The notes beneath the pieces were generated by a model. It worked only from the letters and a program-made list of their open reading frames with translations. It was not told where the DNA came from and made no database searches. Both the position numbers and the translations under genes were made by a program. From Quercus robur (Eukaryota; Streptophyta; Magnoliopsida; Fagales; Fagaceae), in contig NC_065542.1 of the NCBI RefSeq assembly GCF_932294415.1, positions 42,559,942 to 42,623,941 of the forward strand: a stretch of DNA of 64,000 nt, given 5' to 3'. Of the stretch, positions 47,155-58,372 are shown in pieces (positions within the stretch are counted from its first letter, which is position 1; every line of letters begins with the position of its first letter).

Positions 47155-49661
47155 CTTACAAAAATAATCTTGACCCCCCAAACATAATTCTTAACCCCTT
47201 AAACAAGAAATAAAAATAAAATTTCAAATAGCAATAATAATGAGAGCAAATAACATTAAAAATAGCCAAAAAAACAATAAGATTAGACCAAACAACAACA
47301 AATGAACAAAATATTCAACAAAAGCTCATTCAAAAATGAAAAATAAAAACTCTTAATCATTCAGATATGTAAGTCATTCAAACCATTCCATAAAAATAAT
47401 TAAATAATTCATAATTTCATTTTCCTAAATAACGGTACCAAGAGAGAGGTTGTGGCCTTGAGTTCTCCTCGGTGATGTTGGGAGCTCTTCTCCTCAATCA
47501 TAACATGCATGTATCGTTCGTTGCTCCCTCTCACTTTCTCAATTTTTTTCTTCTCTATTGTCATTTCAAACTTTTTCTAACTCTCAACTTAGCATTTTTA
47601 GTTCGCACTTAATTTCTCATCAGTTTCTTTTATAGAAGTAAATTGTAAAATTTCATGTATTTTTAAATATTTTTTTTAGCGATGTTGATATATTCAAATT
47701 CTCTTTTTATTAGATTTTGTATGATTTAAGTTTCTTAATAACCACCCTAGAAAAATGACTCTTTAGTATCACAAAAGAGATGAATATGTAGAGAAGACTG
47801 ATCATGTAATACGTGCATCATCATGAAGGCATATAGTTATGTAAGCATATGTAATGCTTTTGCAAGTTTGTTTGGGTCTGTCATCTGTGTTGTTATCATA
47901 GGTAGGAGTTTATAGAAAAATCCAGGACCGCTTGGACAGTTTCGGCTAGTTTTGACGACTTGACCCTACTAAATACAAGTTCCACCAAGACTATGGATTG
48001 GCTTATATGGAACTAGAGAAAAGTCGTGCTATCCTGCTAGCACAAAGCTTATAGACAAAATTGAGGAGAAATCTTTCATATAGAGTGAGACTGGACTTAT
48101 GCTGAACCCCATTTCCTTTAGGAGATTCGCCCAAAGTATTAGAACTTCGTACTTGTGTGTGTTTTTTTCATCCTACTCTATGTAATCTTAAATAGATCTA
48201 CTTTGGCATGCACATTTCTAGATCTAGAGTTATGGCATATATAAAACAAACAAAATTAAGAATTTTAAAAGTTGGGATAATCACATAATAAACCTTAGAG
48301 TTTGATCTTGATCTAAAATTAAATTTTGAAATTTCAATTGCATATGCTCACCTTATGTCATAATAAACCGTAAACTTTATTATTTTACCGCAAAGTACAC
48401 AAGAGTCAAGACAGCTCGGGATTCTGTCCTATATCTCTTGAGCTTCTGCATTAATGAAAATCATTTGATTATGTTTATATGCAAACTGGATTGAATCTTT
48501 ACCGTACCATGAAAGGAAATGAGTTTAACTATATGAAGAAGCAAGGAAATGTACTAACTACAAAGAAAATAGGGAGAGTTAAGGGAGGAAAGAATTTTCT
48601 GTTAGAAAAATATTATTGCTTGCATAGTTTTTAACAATTACACAAACAAATATATACAAGCTTAACAAAACCAAAACCTATAGCTCTTTTCATAAATTGA
48701 AGTTTTACAACAAAAATTACAATCTTAACAAACTAGCAATGCTTTTGTATATCTTGCTATCATTTTTTCCTTGTTTTGTTTGAATTAAACGACTTCCTAC
48801 TTGATGTGTGGTACATTTTGAAATTGTAATGACATAAAAAATTACTAACTTGTTATTAGTTTCCTCCAATATTTCAATAATTTTTTTTTTTTTGTAAAAT
48901 TTTTAAATTTTGTTCTATTTTATAGACAAAATAGAAAGACAATAAGATTGGGTGTAGTGATTTGATCATTCTATATGTGTTTACAAATTTGAAAATTGCA
49001 TAATATGGTGATTGATATAGATAGGCATATTTCATGCCTACTCAAGAATGAAATTATCATTTTGATACAATAAAAATGTAAATATCCTTCACTTATTTTT
49101 TTCCATTCTTGATTGTCTTTTATTATTATTAGTATTATTTCCTTTTGTTGAACTTTGTTTCAATTGTTGCAAAAACAACTAAATATGAGCAAGAATATCA
49201 TATTTCAAATAAATTATTTCTCATAAAAACTTTAGAAAAATGACATCAAAATTTCATTATACTAAAATAACTAATATAACAAAATAAATGTATTTATCCT
49301 ATTATTATTATTTTCAATTACATAGAATAAATACTACAATGTTAATTCTCCACACATGTATATACAAGTCACTTAAAGGAGTTAGGAAATTTAAATAATT
49401 AAGATTAATTTTAGTGAATTCACAAATATTTAATTTTGATATTTTTGTTTCTTATATAAAATTTATACTATAAATTCATTTAATATAAATAATTAATGCA
49501 CAACTATAAATAATAATTGATATATGTATTTACTTTATTAGCTAATTCAATAAGCTAATACTTTGATCATAAATGTACCTTTTTGTTGGGTTGGAAACCT
49601 AAATAAAAAGAATCTCAATGAATGCACCACATGATAGAGCTTTATGCTCTCCCACATGATG

Positions 49662-49662
<1 letters not shown>

Positions 49663-49699
<37 letters not shown>
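49663..49699. repeat. (TA)n microsatellite
   Basis: About 18 TA units, uninterrupted. Confidence 0.95.
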
Positions 49700-49701
<2 letters not shown>

Positions 49702-49774
49702 AGAACTCCTAGTGTTTTTTTTCTATTCCCTATCAATGATAGTGCATGTGTGAATTACCACTTATTAAGTTTTT

Positions 49775-49826
49775 AAGTTTTAATTCATTAGATTCTCAAA
49801 AAAAAAAAAAAAGTTTTAACTCATTA
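49775..49826 (+). mobile_element. Poly(A) micro-insertion with 16-bp target duplication
   Basis: AAGTTTTAATTCATTA (49775-49790) and AAGTTTTAACTCATTA (49811-49826) differ at one base and enclose only GATTCTC plus an A run. It belongs to the same class as 641-694 and 63779-63830. Confidence 0.65.
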
Positions 49827-52233
49827 CAGGTTGTTTTTACATTTTTTTTCCCAAACGAACAGTTCATATTCGTAGTGATAATTAAGAGGTTGTTAGGACG
49901 TGATCGTTTTGTTGTAGATATGGACTAAATGCTATTGACATTTTGAGCACTTAGTTAATTGTTCTTGAAGAATTTTCTTATGTGTTAGGATTTTAAATTT
50001 TAATCTAAAAGATTATTTGTGGGAGAGTAATTTTTTTTTTTTAGTTTATGTTTAAATCTTATGGAGTTTAGATCCTTTTTTTTTTGGAAAATTGAATGAA
50101 TTACTAAATATTTTTTATGATTTTGAGACTCAATTTAATTGTTTTGGGGATTTTCATTACGGGTTAAATATAGACTTTATGAATTGAAATTTTTGAGCAT
50201 TACATTATATGGAAGTGGTTCCAACTTGACGGAGTCAACCTGAGATAATTCAATGTCTATATATATTTCTGGTTGGCCAGTCATAGATCAAATAAGTTAA
50301 AACTATGGAATGATTCTTGCGTACGTACAGAACTCAAAGATATTTGATTTATTTCAGAAATTTTATATGAATATTTCATATTTAAGGTTTATGTATATTA
50401 GTTTTTAATAAAATCATTTGAATTTTAGCTATATTGAATTAAGTTTCTGGCCTTAGTTGAGTCACCAGGTGTTCTTGTGTACATGGTAGTCTTTGGGAAG
50501 CCATTGCTAAGAGATTACAAAACAAGCTTACTAAAGCATGATGTTAAGTTTAGTTATAACTAGAGTTAATTAAGCTATCATTGAAGTTCATTTAAGTATT
50601 AAATTTTCGCTAAGATGATTCACAAAAAAGCAGAAAATTCAGCACCTGAGACATCAAACTCGGGCAAAGCCCCCACAAGTATATATAACCTTGATTTCTC
50701 ACCAATAATTTATCTTTACTGGTCGGCCAAAATCCTAGCAATGTAGCAAGAATGATCATCATCTGAAAATGAAATTACCTTTATTTATTTAACAGGTGGA
50801 ATTAAATTAATTACCAATATTTGTTTTCTAAGCCATGTCAAGTGTCAATTCGACTTGGTAAAGTGACTTATGGGGATTTCCATCTTAACCGGTAGAACTA
50901 ACAGGAAATATGGCATTGTCATGAAAGAGGTTTTCTAACAAATTAATAAACTTATCTACTAATTAAAAGTTGGTATTATTATAGTGATAGCAGTTATATA
51001 GTGGAAGAGCTTACCGGAAACGCACATCTAACTTTCTAATTTCCAGGTAAATTGAAGAAAGAGATAAGCTGCTTAATAAGACTCATTCAAACTAATCGAA
51101 ATAATTAACATACTAATTAACTAGTCTAACTAGATTTTTCTAACCTCTTTGTGTGAAATTACACATTGCCTTCCTCATAACTATATGGCACTAAGTAATA
51201 TTTATTAGAAACATTATGGTCAAAAAGGTTGAAAACTTGAAACTCATTGTAGACTCGTATACTTGTAAATCAAACATAATAATTTTACTTTTAATGCAAA
51301 TAATACTATTTTAAGATTTACTATTATGATTTTTAATTCTTGCTTTCACTATCTCCCTCTTTTCTCTTACACTCTGCAATACCAACGTGTCAATATAGAG
51401 ATATAAATAGTATCATTCCCTGCATCTTAATCATGTGAACCAGCCCCAATAATTGGATATTCTATCCCGTATAAAAAAGTATAACCCTTCTATTTCATGC
51501 CAAAAGAAATTACTCAGCTTTGTATTTCAGGTGATTAACAGTATTATTTGACACACATGGGCTATTATTTACAGTTGTGATAATAAATGATATAATGGGT
51601 TAGTTACTTCGTACCCATTTTATAATGCCCTTGTTCTCAAAAAATAATGCCCTTTAAAATTTTTGTCTTCTTCATTCTTCTAGAACCCTAGACCTCCAAA
51701 ATTCAGTGAAAAATTTTGTTACACATTAGTTATTGTATAATTTGTACATATTTTATTTTGAAATCGTGTTTTTAAAACACGATTTCACAATCAATCTTGT
51801 TTAAAAAAAAAAAGACTTTAATTCATGTAACAATGCATGTAAGTGAATGTATAATAAGAAGTGTGTGAATATCATTACTTAAAATTCAAATGCTACCAAT
51901 ATGTTTCTTGAAAATCTTAAGTTAATAATTTGAAAATAGCTACCAAATTGACGTGGGTAATTTGGCTTTTAGCAACTTATGTTTTTCTATGTGTCTTGGT
52001 TATGCCGGCCATCCTCTGGCATTAAACTAGTGCCATTATTATGTTATGTCACAAAGACCTTTTCTTGTGTCATCTCTTTGGTCATCATCCAAAGTTTTCG
52101 CCTTTAAAAATGGTCTTCACCTCTCCCAAAATCCCCTCCCACCACTTCACCATCTTTGCCCTCTCCTAGCTAGCTTAATATCTCTCTTTCATTCTCAAGT
52201 ATTATAGCCTATAACTTTCACTTAATTTCCCTA

Positions 52234-53763
52234 ATGAGAGCAGGACCTGAAGTTATTCAGGGTGCTTTGGATATGATCCAACCCCATCATGAACCATGGG
52301 ACTACCCCACTAATATTGGCTTCCCAACTCCACCCTTCAACCCTTACCAGCTCAAGCCTGTTATGGCAAACCGTTGTGTGAACTTGGAGCGCAACGAGCT
52401 CTCTGAGTGGGTGGAGCAAATAGCAAAGCAACTCATAGAGGACTTACCTGATCAGACTGAGAGTAGCATAGATATTTTGCACTCTGACACAACCTCTCAG
52501 GACAAATTTGTCCCATCAATTCTTGGAGACTTTAGGCCAAGAAAAGCTGCAAGAAGAAACTACGATGACACCATTGGAAGCGAGGTTCAATGGACCAATG
52601 AGCCTAATCAAGTTTCTGATCATCATGCAAGGAATATAAATAGAGGGTTAAGTAGGTTAGATGAGCATGGCTTATCCCTAATAACCCTACTTCTTGAGTG
52701 TGCGGTTGCAATCTCAGTTGACAATCTAGGTGAGGCACATAGAATGTTACTTGAGCTAACACAAATTGCCTCACCTTATGGGGTTTCATGTGCTGAGCGA
52801 GTTGTGGCCTATTTCGCTAGGGCCATGTCTAGCAGGGTAATCAACTCATGGCTTGGTATAAGTTCTCCTTTAGTCAACTACAAAAGTATTCATTCAGCTT
52901 TTCAAGCTTTCAACAACGTTTCCCCTTTCATCAAGTTTGCACACTTCACATCCAACCAAGCAATCCTTGAGGCATTCCACCGCCGCGATAGGGTTCACAT
53001 TGTTGACCTTGATATCATGCACGGCTTGCAATGGCCAGCCTTATTTCACATCCTTGCCACGCGAATGGAGGGCCCTCCGCACCTTAGATTGACGGGGATG
53101 GGCACGTCAATGGAGATTTTGGTGGAGACAGGAAAGCAGCTTTCGAGTTTCACTAAGCGGCTTGGAATATCATTTGAATTCCACCCAATTTTGAGGAAGT
53201 TTGGAGAAATTGATGTTTCAACGGTGCAGGTTCGGCGCGGAGAAACTCTAGCCGTGCATTGGCTTCAACATTCCTCATATGATGCTACTGGACCTGATTG
53301 GAAAACAATGAGACTACTAGAAGAATTGTCACCAAGAATCATCACATTGGTTGAGCAAGATATTTCACATGTTGGGTCTTTTCTAGACCGTTTTGTTGGG
53401 TCACTACACTACTACTCGACCATTTTCGATTCCCTTGGAGCAAATTTGCCTATTGATGACCATAATAGACACAGTGTTGAGCATTGCCTTCTATATAGGG
53501 AAATCAACAACATATTGGCAATAGGAGGGCCAGCAAGAAGTGGGGAGGACAAGTTTAGGCGTTGGAAGAGTGAGCTTGCAAGAAGAAATTTTCTGCAAGT
53601 GCCCATGAGTGCAAATTCTATGGCTCAAGCACAGTTGATATTGAACATGTTCCCTCCTGCTCATGGATATAGCCTTGTCCAAGGAGAAGGGACACTCAAG
53701 ATTGGGTGGATGGAAACTAGTCTGTATACTGCTTCTGCATGGACGTCAACTGCTTCTAGGTAG
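52234..53763 (+). CDS. SCR-like: GRAS transcription factor, SCARECROW subfamily
   Basis: An intronless 509-codon gene. The N terminus (1-145) is variable. The GRAS domain then runs in canonical order: leucine heptad I (about 147-207, LITLLLECAVAISVDN), VHIID box as VHIVD (254-258) followed by LDIMHGLQWPALFHILA, LRLTGMGTSMEIL and heptad II, the PFYRE region (about 366-435, with SVEHCLLYREINNILAIGG) and SAW (to 503, GWMETSLYTASAW). The VHIVDLDIM-GLQWP and RLTG-GTSME stretches are typical of SCARECROW and SCL23. SCR-type proteins act in the nucleus, pairing with SHORT-ROOT-like GRAS proteins in radial patterning; here this is by homology. It lacks the long Q/P-rich N terminus of SCR itself, so it is a paralogue, perhaps SCL23-like or a clade without an Arabidopsis copy. 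The ATG is the first in frame. Confidence 0.95.
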   Translation: MRAGPEVIQGALDMIQPHHEPWDYPTNIGFPTPPFNPYQLKPVMANRCVNLERNELSEWVEQIAKQLIEDLPDQTESSIDILHSDTTSQDKFVPSILGDFRPRKAARRNYDDTIGSEVQWTNEPNQVSDHHARNINRGLSRLDEHGLSLITLLLECAVAISVDNLGEAHRMLLELTQIASPYGVSCAERVVAYFARAMSSRVINSWLGISSPLVNYKSIHSAFQAFNNVSPFIKFAHFTSNQAILEAFHRRDRVHIVDLDIMHGLQWPALFHILATRMEGPPHLRLTGMGTSMEILVETGKQLSSFTKRLGISFEFHPILRKFGEIDVSTVQVRRGETLAVHWLQHSSYDATGPDWKTMRLLEELSPRIITLVEQDISHVGSFLDRFVGSLHYYSTIFDSLGANLPIDDHNRHSVEHCLLYREINNILAIGGPARSGEDKFRRWKSELARRNFLQVPMSANSMAQAQLILNMFPPAHGYSLVQGEGTLKIGWMETSLYTASAWTSTASR

Positions 53764-54045
53764 CTGCTAATGAGAGCGTTTTTTTTTTTTTTTTTTTTTT
53801 TTTGTTGGTATACAGAGCTCAAATGCACTATAATCCAACTAGGGAGCTGTGAAAAGTAAATTTATGGGCATAGAATATATACTTTTTGAAAGGGAATATT
53901 TTGGTCGGAATGCAAATAGAAAGTATATTTATGCCATGGCCCCTAAAGTTTTGCTTTTGTAGTTACTAAAAGTGTATAACCATTTGTCCACAATATGTGC
54001 CCGTTGGATTGCCCGTTTCCTGGCGTCTGCGTTTTGGTTCTGAGG

Positions 54046-54077
<32 letters not shown>

Positions 54078-54439
54078 GGTTCAGCCCGCATTTGTTGACT
54101 TTTGTACAGTGAACAGTGCATTCGTGCACTGTTTACGGACCTACAAATTCCACTTTTCAGTAATTTTTTCATTAAAAATGGGTCCCACAGCACTATTCAC
54201 ACATTTAAAAATTATTTTGCTACAGTGTTTTCAGTTTCAGTTTTCAGTTTCAGCAAAAATAAGCTCAATCCAATAATCAGTTTTCAGTTTTCATTTACAT
54301 TTTATGTTCGTAGTCTGTGTCTTTATACAATAATTAGCATCTTAGCGCTTACATTAACTACTTCACAGTGCACTCCAGGCAATACTGCTACGATGCTCTC
54401 TCTCAAAAGCTTTTTAAGAAACTAAGATGTATTCTGAAA
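53764..54439. other. 3' flank of the GRAS gene with a MITE-like segment
   Basis: A T run (53781-53804) follows the stop. A candidate MITE at about 54004-54273 has inverted ends TTGGATTG / CAATCCAA and an interior with 'cagtttcagcaaaa', shared with the MITE at 57150. Part of it may be in the GRAS 3' untranslated region. Confidence 0.4.
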
Positions 54440-55170
54440 ATTTGACTTAGACCTCGTGGTTGATTTATTGCTATGATCCTAACAACTTTTGAACTATTTG
54501 TATATGAACCTCTTCATGAACAACTCGTTTGTGATCACAATCAAAACTTTTGACCGACTCTAAGAATCCTCCTTGGAGATTTGATTCACTGCAACGAACG
54601 TCACTAGGATGAAGGCTTTGTAGTTTCAAGATCTTTCATCACTCAGAAACACAGTAGAGTATATATGTCTATATACTCTTTATACTCATGGGTTGGAAGG
54701 TGGAGGCTTTGATGTTCAAGTTGTGTTGTTCTCAGAAAAATGCCTTAACAACCGTATGAAGTTGTGTATAGTAGGCCCTTATATAGGCTTTCCAAACACC
54801 GACTTCGTTAAAATGCATTACTCATAGAATCCCTGATTTTCAATTAACCATGTCGATGTTGAAGGGTAGTCGTAAATCCACTTTTGATCGATTAAGAAAC
54901 GATCGCAAGTCTGACAAAACCTAGAGATTTCGATCAATCAAGAGACGATCAAGTGAAAATTGAAATATGTACAAAGTATCTTCTTTGAGCTGCTGCTTCA
55001 CACTCTTCAATCTTGAACATTGAATGATTCATTACAGACTTAAGAATTATTACATTGTCATGGAATTTGCCAACTAAAAACCTAACGATCTACCCCTTTG
55101 GCACTTCTATGACAAAATTCAAATTTCAAAATGAACATGTCAAGTGATATTTGGCAACTCAGCAACTTAC
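54440..55170 (-). repeat. Copia-like LTR fragment, minus strand (uncertain)
   Basis: On the minus strand it reads like a copia LTR: GTGCCAAAGGGGTAGATCG at one end, and CCTATATAAGGGCC, a TATA-type promoter, in the middle (about 54774-54787 on the plus strand). No partner LTR, internal domain or target duplication was found, so the edges are approximate. Confidence 0.35.
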
Positions 55171-57149
55171 AATAATCTTAGATCATAGAACACAAAGATA
55201 TTCAATCAAACAGAAGCCTCTATCAAACAAAAAAAAATATTCCCTTTATCCCAAATTATTTGGCCTGTATTTTATTTTAGTTCTTGTTTGAAAAGTCAAA
55301 AGCTACTAATTTATTAGCATTCCCATTATGCCCCTAATTTATCTCAATAGCATTTTTTCTGTTGTTGAAAATATTCAAATTTTAAAATTGTAATAATAAA
55401 TAATAATTAATAAAAAAAAAAAACCATTCAACAATGAAAACTCAGCCAATTAATACATGATGTTCTATAGGTATTGTTTAACGCCAATAGAGCTTGTAGT
55501 GTCTAACACTAATCCTATTGAAATTTGATTTGAAGATAAGATTGAATTTGGGTTTGGGTTTGGCTTCTGAATATTACTCTTAAATTGCTTGGTGCTAGTT
55601 CTTTAATTTTTTGATAAATTAGTCGCTAATCCGTGCGATGCATGGGAAAGCTATTGAGTATGACTTATTATTTTATATGAATGTTTTACAAATATAATTT
55701 TTGTAACCTCTTTAGTCACATATTAAGATTCCAATCTTAAAAATTTGATATGAAACATTAAATTACTAACTTTCTTTTTGTTTTAGCATTAACGTTTTCT
55801 TGGAAAATATCAATCAAACAAAAAATTAAAAATTAAAATTAGTATTCAATAATCCAATAAATGTTGCGATGTAAGTTTTTTTTTTTTTTTTTTAATTTTT
55901 AAATACCAAGTATTTTAACACACATGGGAAGAGAGGAAGAAGTCTTAAAGTAACTTATAGTGGTGTATATTCAAAATGATTTAACTCTTGGATATATAGA
56001 TTAATAGTCAGATATCCAATATGTCATACATATTACTTATATATGACTATTATTAAGCCAAATGATATAATTTAATGAATTTTATTTATTACAATATTTC
56101 AAAAAAGAAAATCATAATAAAGTGATCAGATTGGTTATTGAGGAAAAAATAATTCACATTTTGGGTTTTCTTGTAAATAAACAAATATATTAGTATATTT
56201 ATAATTTTATAAATCATGAAACTTCTCCACTGCCAAGTCCAGCAACCTACTCATGTGATACCACATTCCAATGCTTTTGCTTTTTATATTTCCTTGTCTC
56301 ATTTAGTCATCTCACTATACCAGTTTGAAAACTTACAAAGTACAGATGCAAGCCTTCAAGAACCAAGAGGAATGCTTCATTGTCCATCCCAACCCATGGC
56401 TGAATTCTTTCCTCTACTTTTTTTTTCCCTCACAAATCATTTAGTAGCAAATCTGAAGTTTTATGTTTGATCATTGATGTGAGGAAAAATAAACACGGAA
56501 CGGAATTAAGAACATTGATTTGAAAACACGGAGTGTCTCGCTACTGCCACTACGGCATCATGGTAGAGTTGAGGAAGAAGGAGACGATAGAGTTTGTGGA
56601 GCAAAGGAGTTGGACTTTCTTTTTAAAACAAATTGGAGGAAGCTGATGTAGAGAATCGTGTTTGAAGGAAGAGAAGGGTAGAGAAGAGAGAGTAGGGTTA
56701 TGGTAGGTTTTGATTCTTGGAGATCTCTGTTGGTTTGTGGGTATGGTGGGTTTTGATTGAGGAATTTGTGGGTATGGTGTCTTTGCCGTGGGACTGAGGA
56801 AGGAGATCTGCCTTGGGTTTGAACGTTGGGCGAGCTAGTAGAGGAGGAGCGTTAGGTTGGGGGAGCTGGTAAAAGAAGCTTAAGGTCTGCATTTTGGAGA
56901 AAGAGAAGGCAAAGCGTATATCAAAGTTGGGTTTATGGTTTTTTTTTTTTTTTAATATTGTGCTGATATGGAAAATTGTGGGAGTTTCAAAGGATTCAGT
57001 TATATATATATTTATATTTATATATATATAAAAGGACACATCAATGCAAGCCAAATCAAAGTTTATTTTATTAAATAATTTGAAAAGCACATTGGATCTC
57101 ATGTTACAAGTAACATTCCATAACATTCCAAATAATATTAGTACATCTA
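55171..57149. other. AT-rich intergenic, no gene seen
   Basis: A Stowaway-like end occurs near 55241 (CCCTTTATCCCAAATTATTT) without a visible partner. A CCGTGCGATGCATGGG hairpin-like word lies at about 55636. Open frames at 56216-56470 and 56698-57168 (minus) have no recognisable domain. Confidence 0.5.
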
Positions 57150-57350
57150 GCCTCTGTTTGGATACCAATAAAAATTAAAAATTATTTCACTATTCAACTT
57201 ATTTTTGTTATTATTCATAGGTTCCACTGTATTTTTTAATACTATTCATGGACCTCATTGTACTATTTCAACTAACTTTTATCTTTATTTATAATATTTT
57301 CAGCAATAAGTTTTCAGTTTCAGCAAAATAAGCAGTATCCAAACAAACCC
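57150..57350. mobile_element. Tourist/Harbinger-like MITE
   Basis: A 201-bp element with ends GCCTCTGTTTGGATAC and (reverse strand) GGGTTTGTTTGGATAC, flanked by CTA at 57147-57149 and 57351-57353. The G-rich TGTTTGG terminus and 3-bp duplication point to PIF/Harbinger-type MITEs, though CTA is not the usual TWA target. Confidence 0.65.
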
Positions 57351-57574
57351 CTAGTATAAGTTTTAATCTAACGTTCTTTTAGCATTAACGTTTTCTAGAA
57401 AATTGTTCATTTTTTAAAGAGTATTTTCTAAAAAATTGTCTCATTTTCCAGTGTTTGATAACAACCTTGAAAATGAGCTTGAGAATGTTTTCTGATGTTT
57501 GGTATGCAATTTTTTTAAAAAATATTTCTTGTATAATTTAAAATATGTATATTATGTAAACTAACTAATGTAAT

Positions 57575-58367
57575 TGTAGGGATATTGGGCCCAAGAGTCC
57601 ATTGTCTATGTATATATTGGGCCTAAGGCTCAAGCTGAGGACTAGAGGTCTTCTGAGGATGAGTAAATATTGTCAGAGGAGTCCGTGTTAGTAGATGAAA
57701 GTAGTTTTGATCACAATGGCCCTGAAGGGTAGTTCGAGGATGAATGCCTCCTCGGCTAACCCAAGCCGAGGTCTGTGGAGGTGGTCTACCGTTCGGGGAG
57801 ATGTTCCATGAAATTTTGCTAGCACGGATAAGCATCGCGGAAACGAAGGACAGAGGAGAGTCCTAAAATATCTAAGGAGAAAGCTGTTACCACCACGTTA
57901 AATACTATGTAGCTAACTCTCTCGCCGCATTAATGTGGAAGTAATACCTGAACGATAGCCTTCAGTCTTATAACTACTACCTAAGGACTTTGGGAATGGG
58001 CTGATAAGACAAGTATCAAGATCAACCAATCTAGTTTGCATGTGGAGGGTAGAGATGAAAAAGGAAAATGGTATAAAAGAGGAGGAAAAAGAAAGAGAAG
58101 GGGGAGACGAGAACACCAAGAACCAACTTTGTAATCAAACCTGAAAGAAATATATAAGAACTGATCTTCTCGGACTGTGCCGAGGATGATTTTCTTCAGC
58201 ATAAACCTGTCTAGTTTCATTCTCTTGCCATCTGGATCTACTTTAATGTTTGTCTAGTTCATTAAAGCCCAGTTTTCCAACACATCCTCTACAAATTCAT
58301 TATTTTGGGTTTTTTGGGCCGAAGTCCATCCACCTTTTGGGCTAAGGACTCAAATCTAGTCCTTATA
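57575..58367 (-). mobile_element. Solo LTR related to 20736-21507, inverted
   Basis: A 793-bp segment flanked by a perfect GTAAT duplication (57570-57574 and 58368-58372). On the minus strand it begins TATAAGGACTAG, one change from the TGTAAGGACT start of the solo LTR at 20736, and contains the shared block ACTTCCACATTAATGCGGC. Only the terminal TG has mutated to TA. Confidence 0.85.
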
Positions 58368-58372
58368 GTAAT

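Larger units (their letters stand above)
43160..52233. other. Long AT-rich intergenic region
   Basis: No convincing gene across about 9 kb. It begins with the NDR 3' untranslated region. It then holds a 71-bp duplication (44151), two small MITEs (46120, 47001), a fragment starting GGGGTGGCTCC near 46434 that resembles the end of a hAT/TTF-type element, an (AT)n run (49663-49699) and a poly(A) micro-insertion (49775). Promoter elements of the GRAS gene should lie in the last kilobase; I see no strong TATA. Confidence 0.6.
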
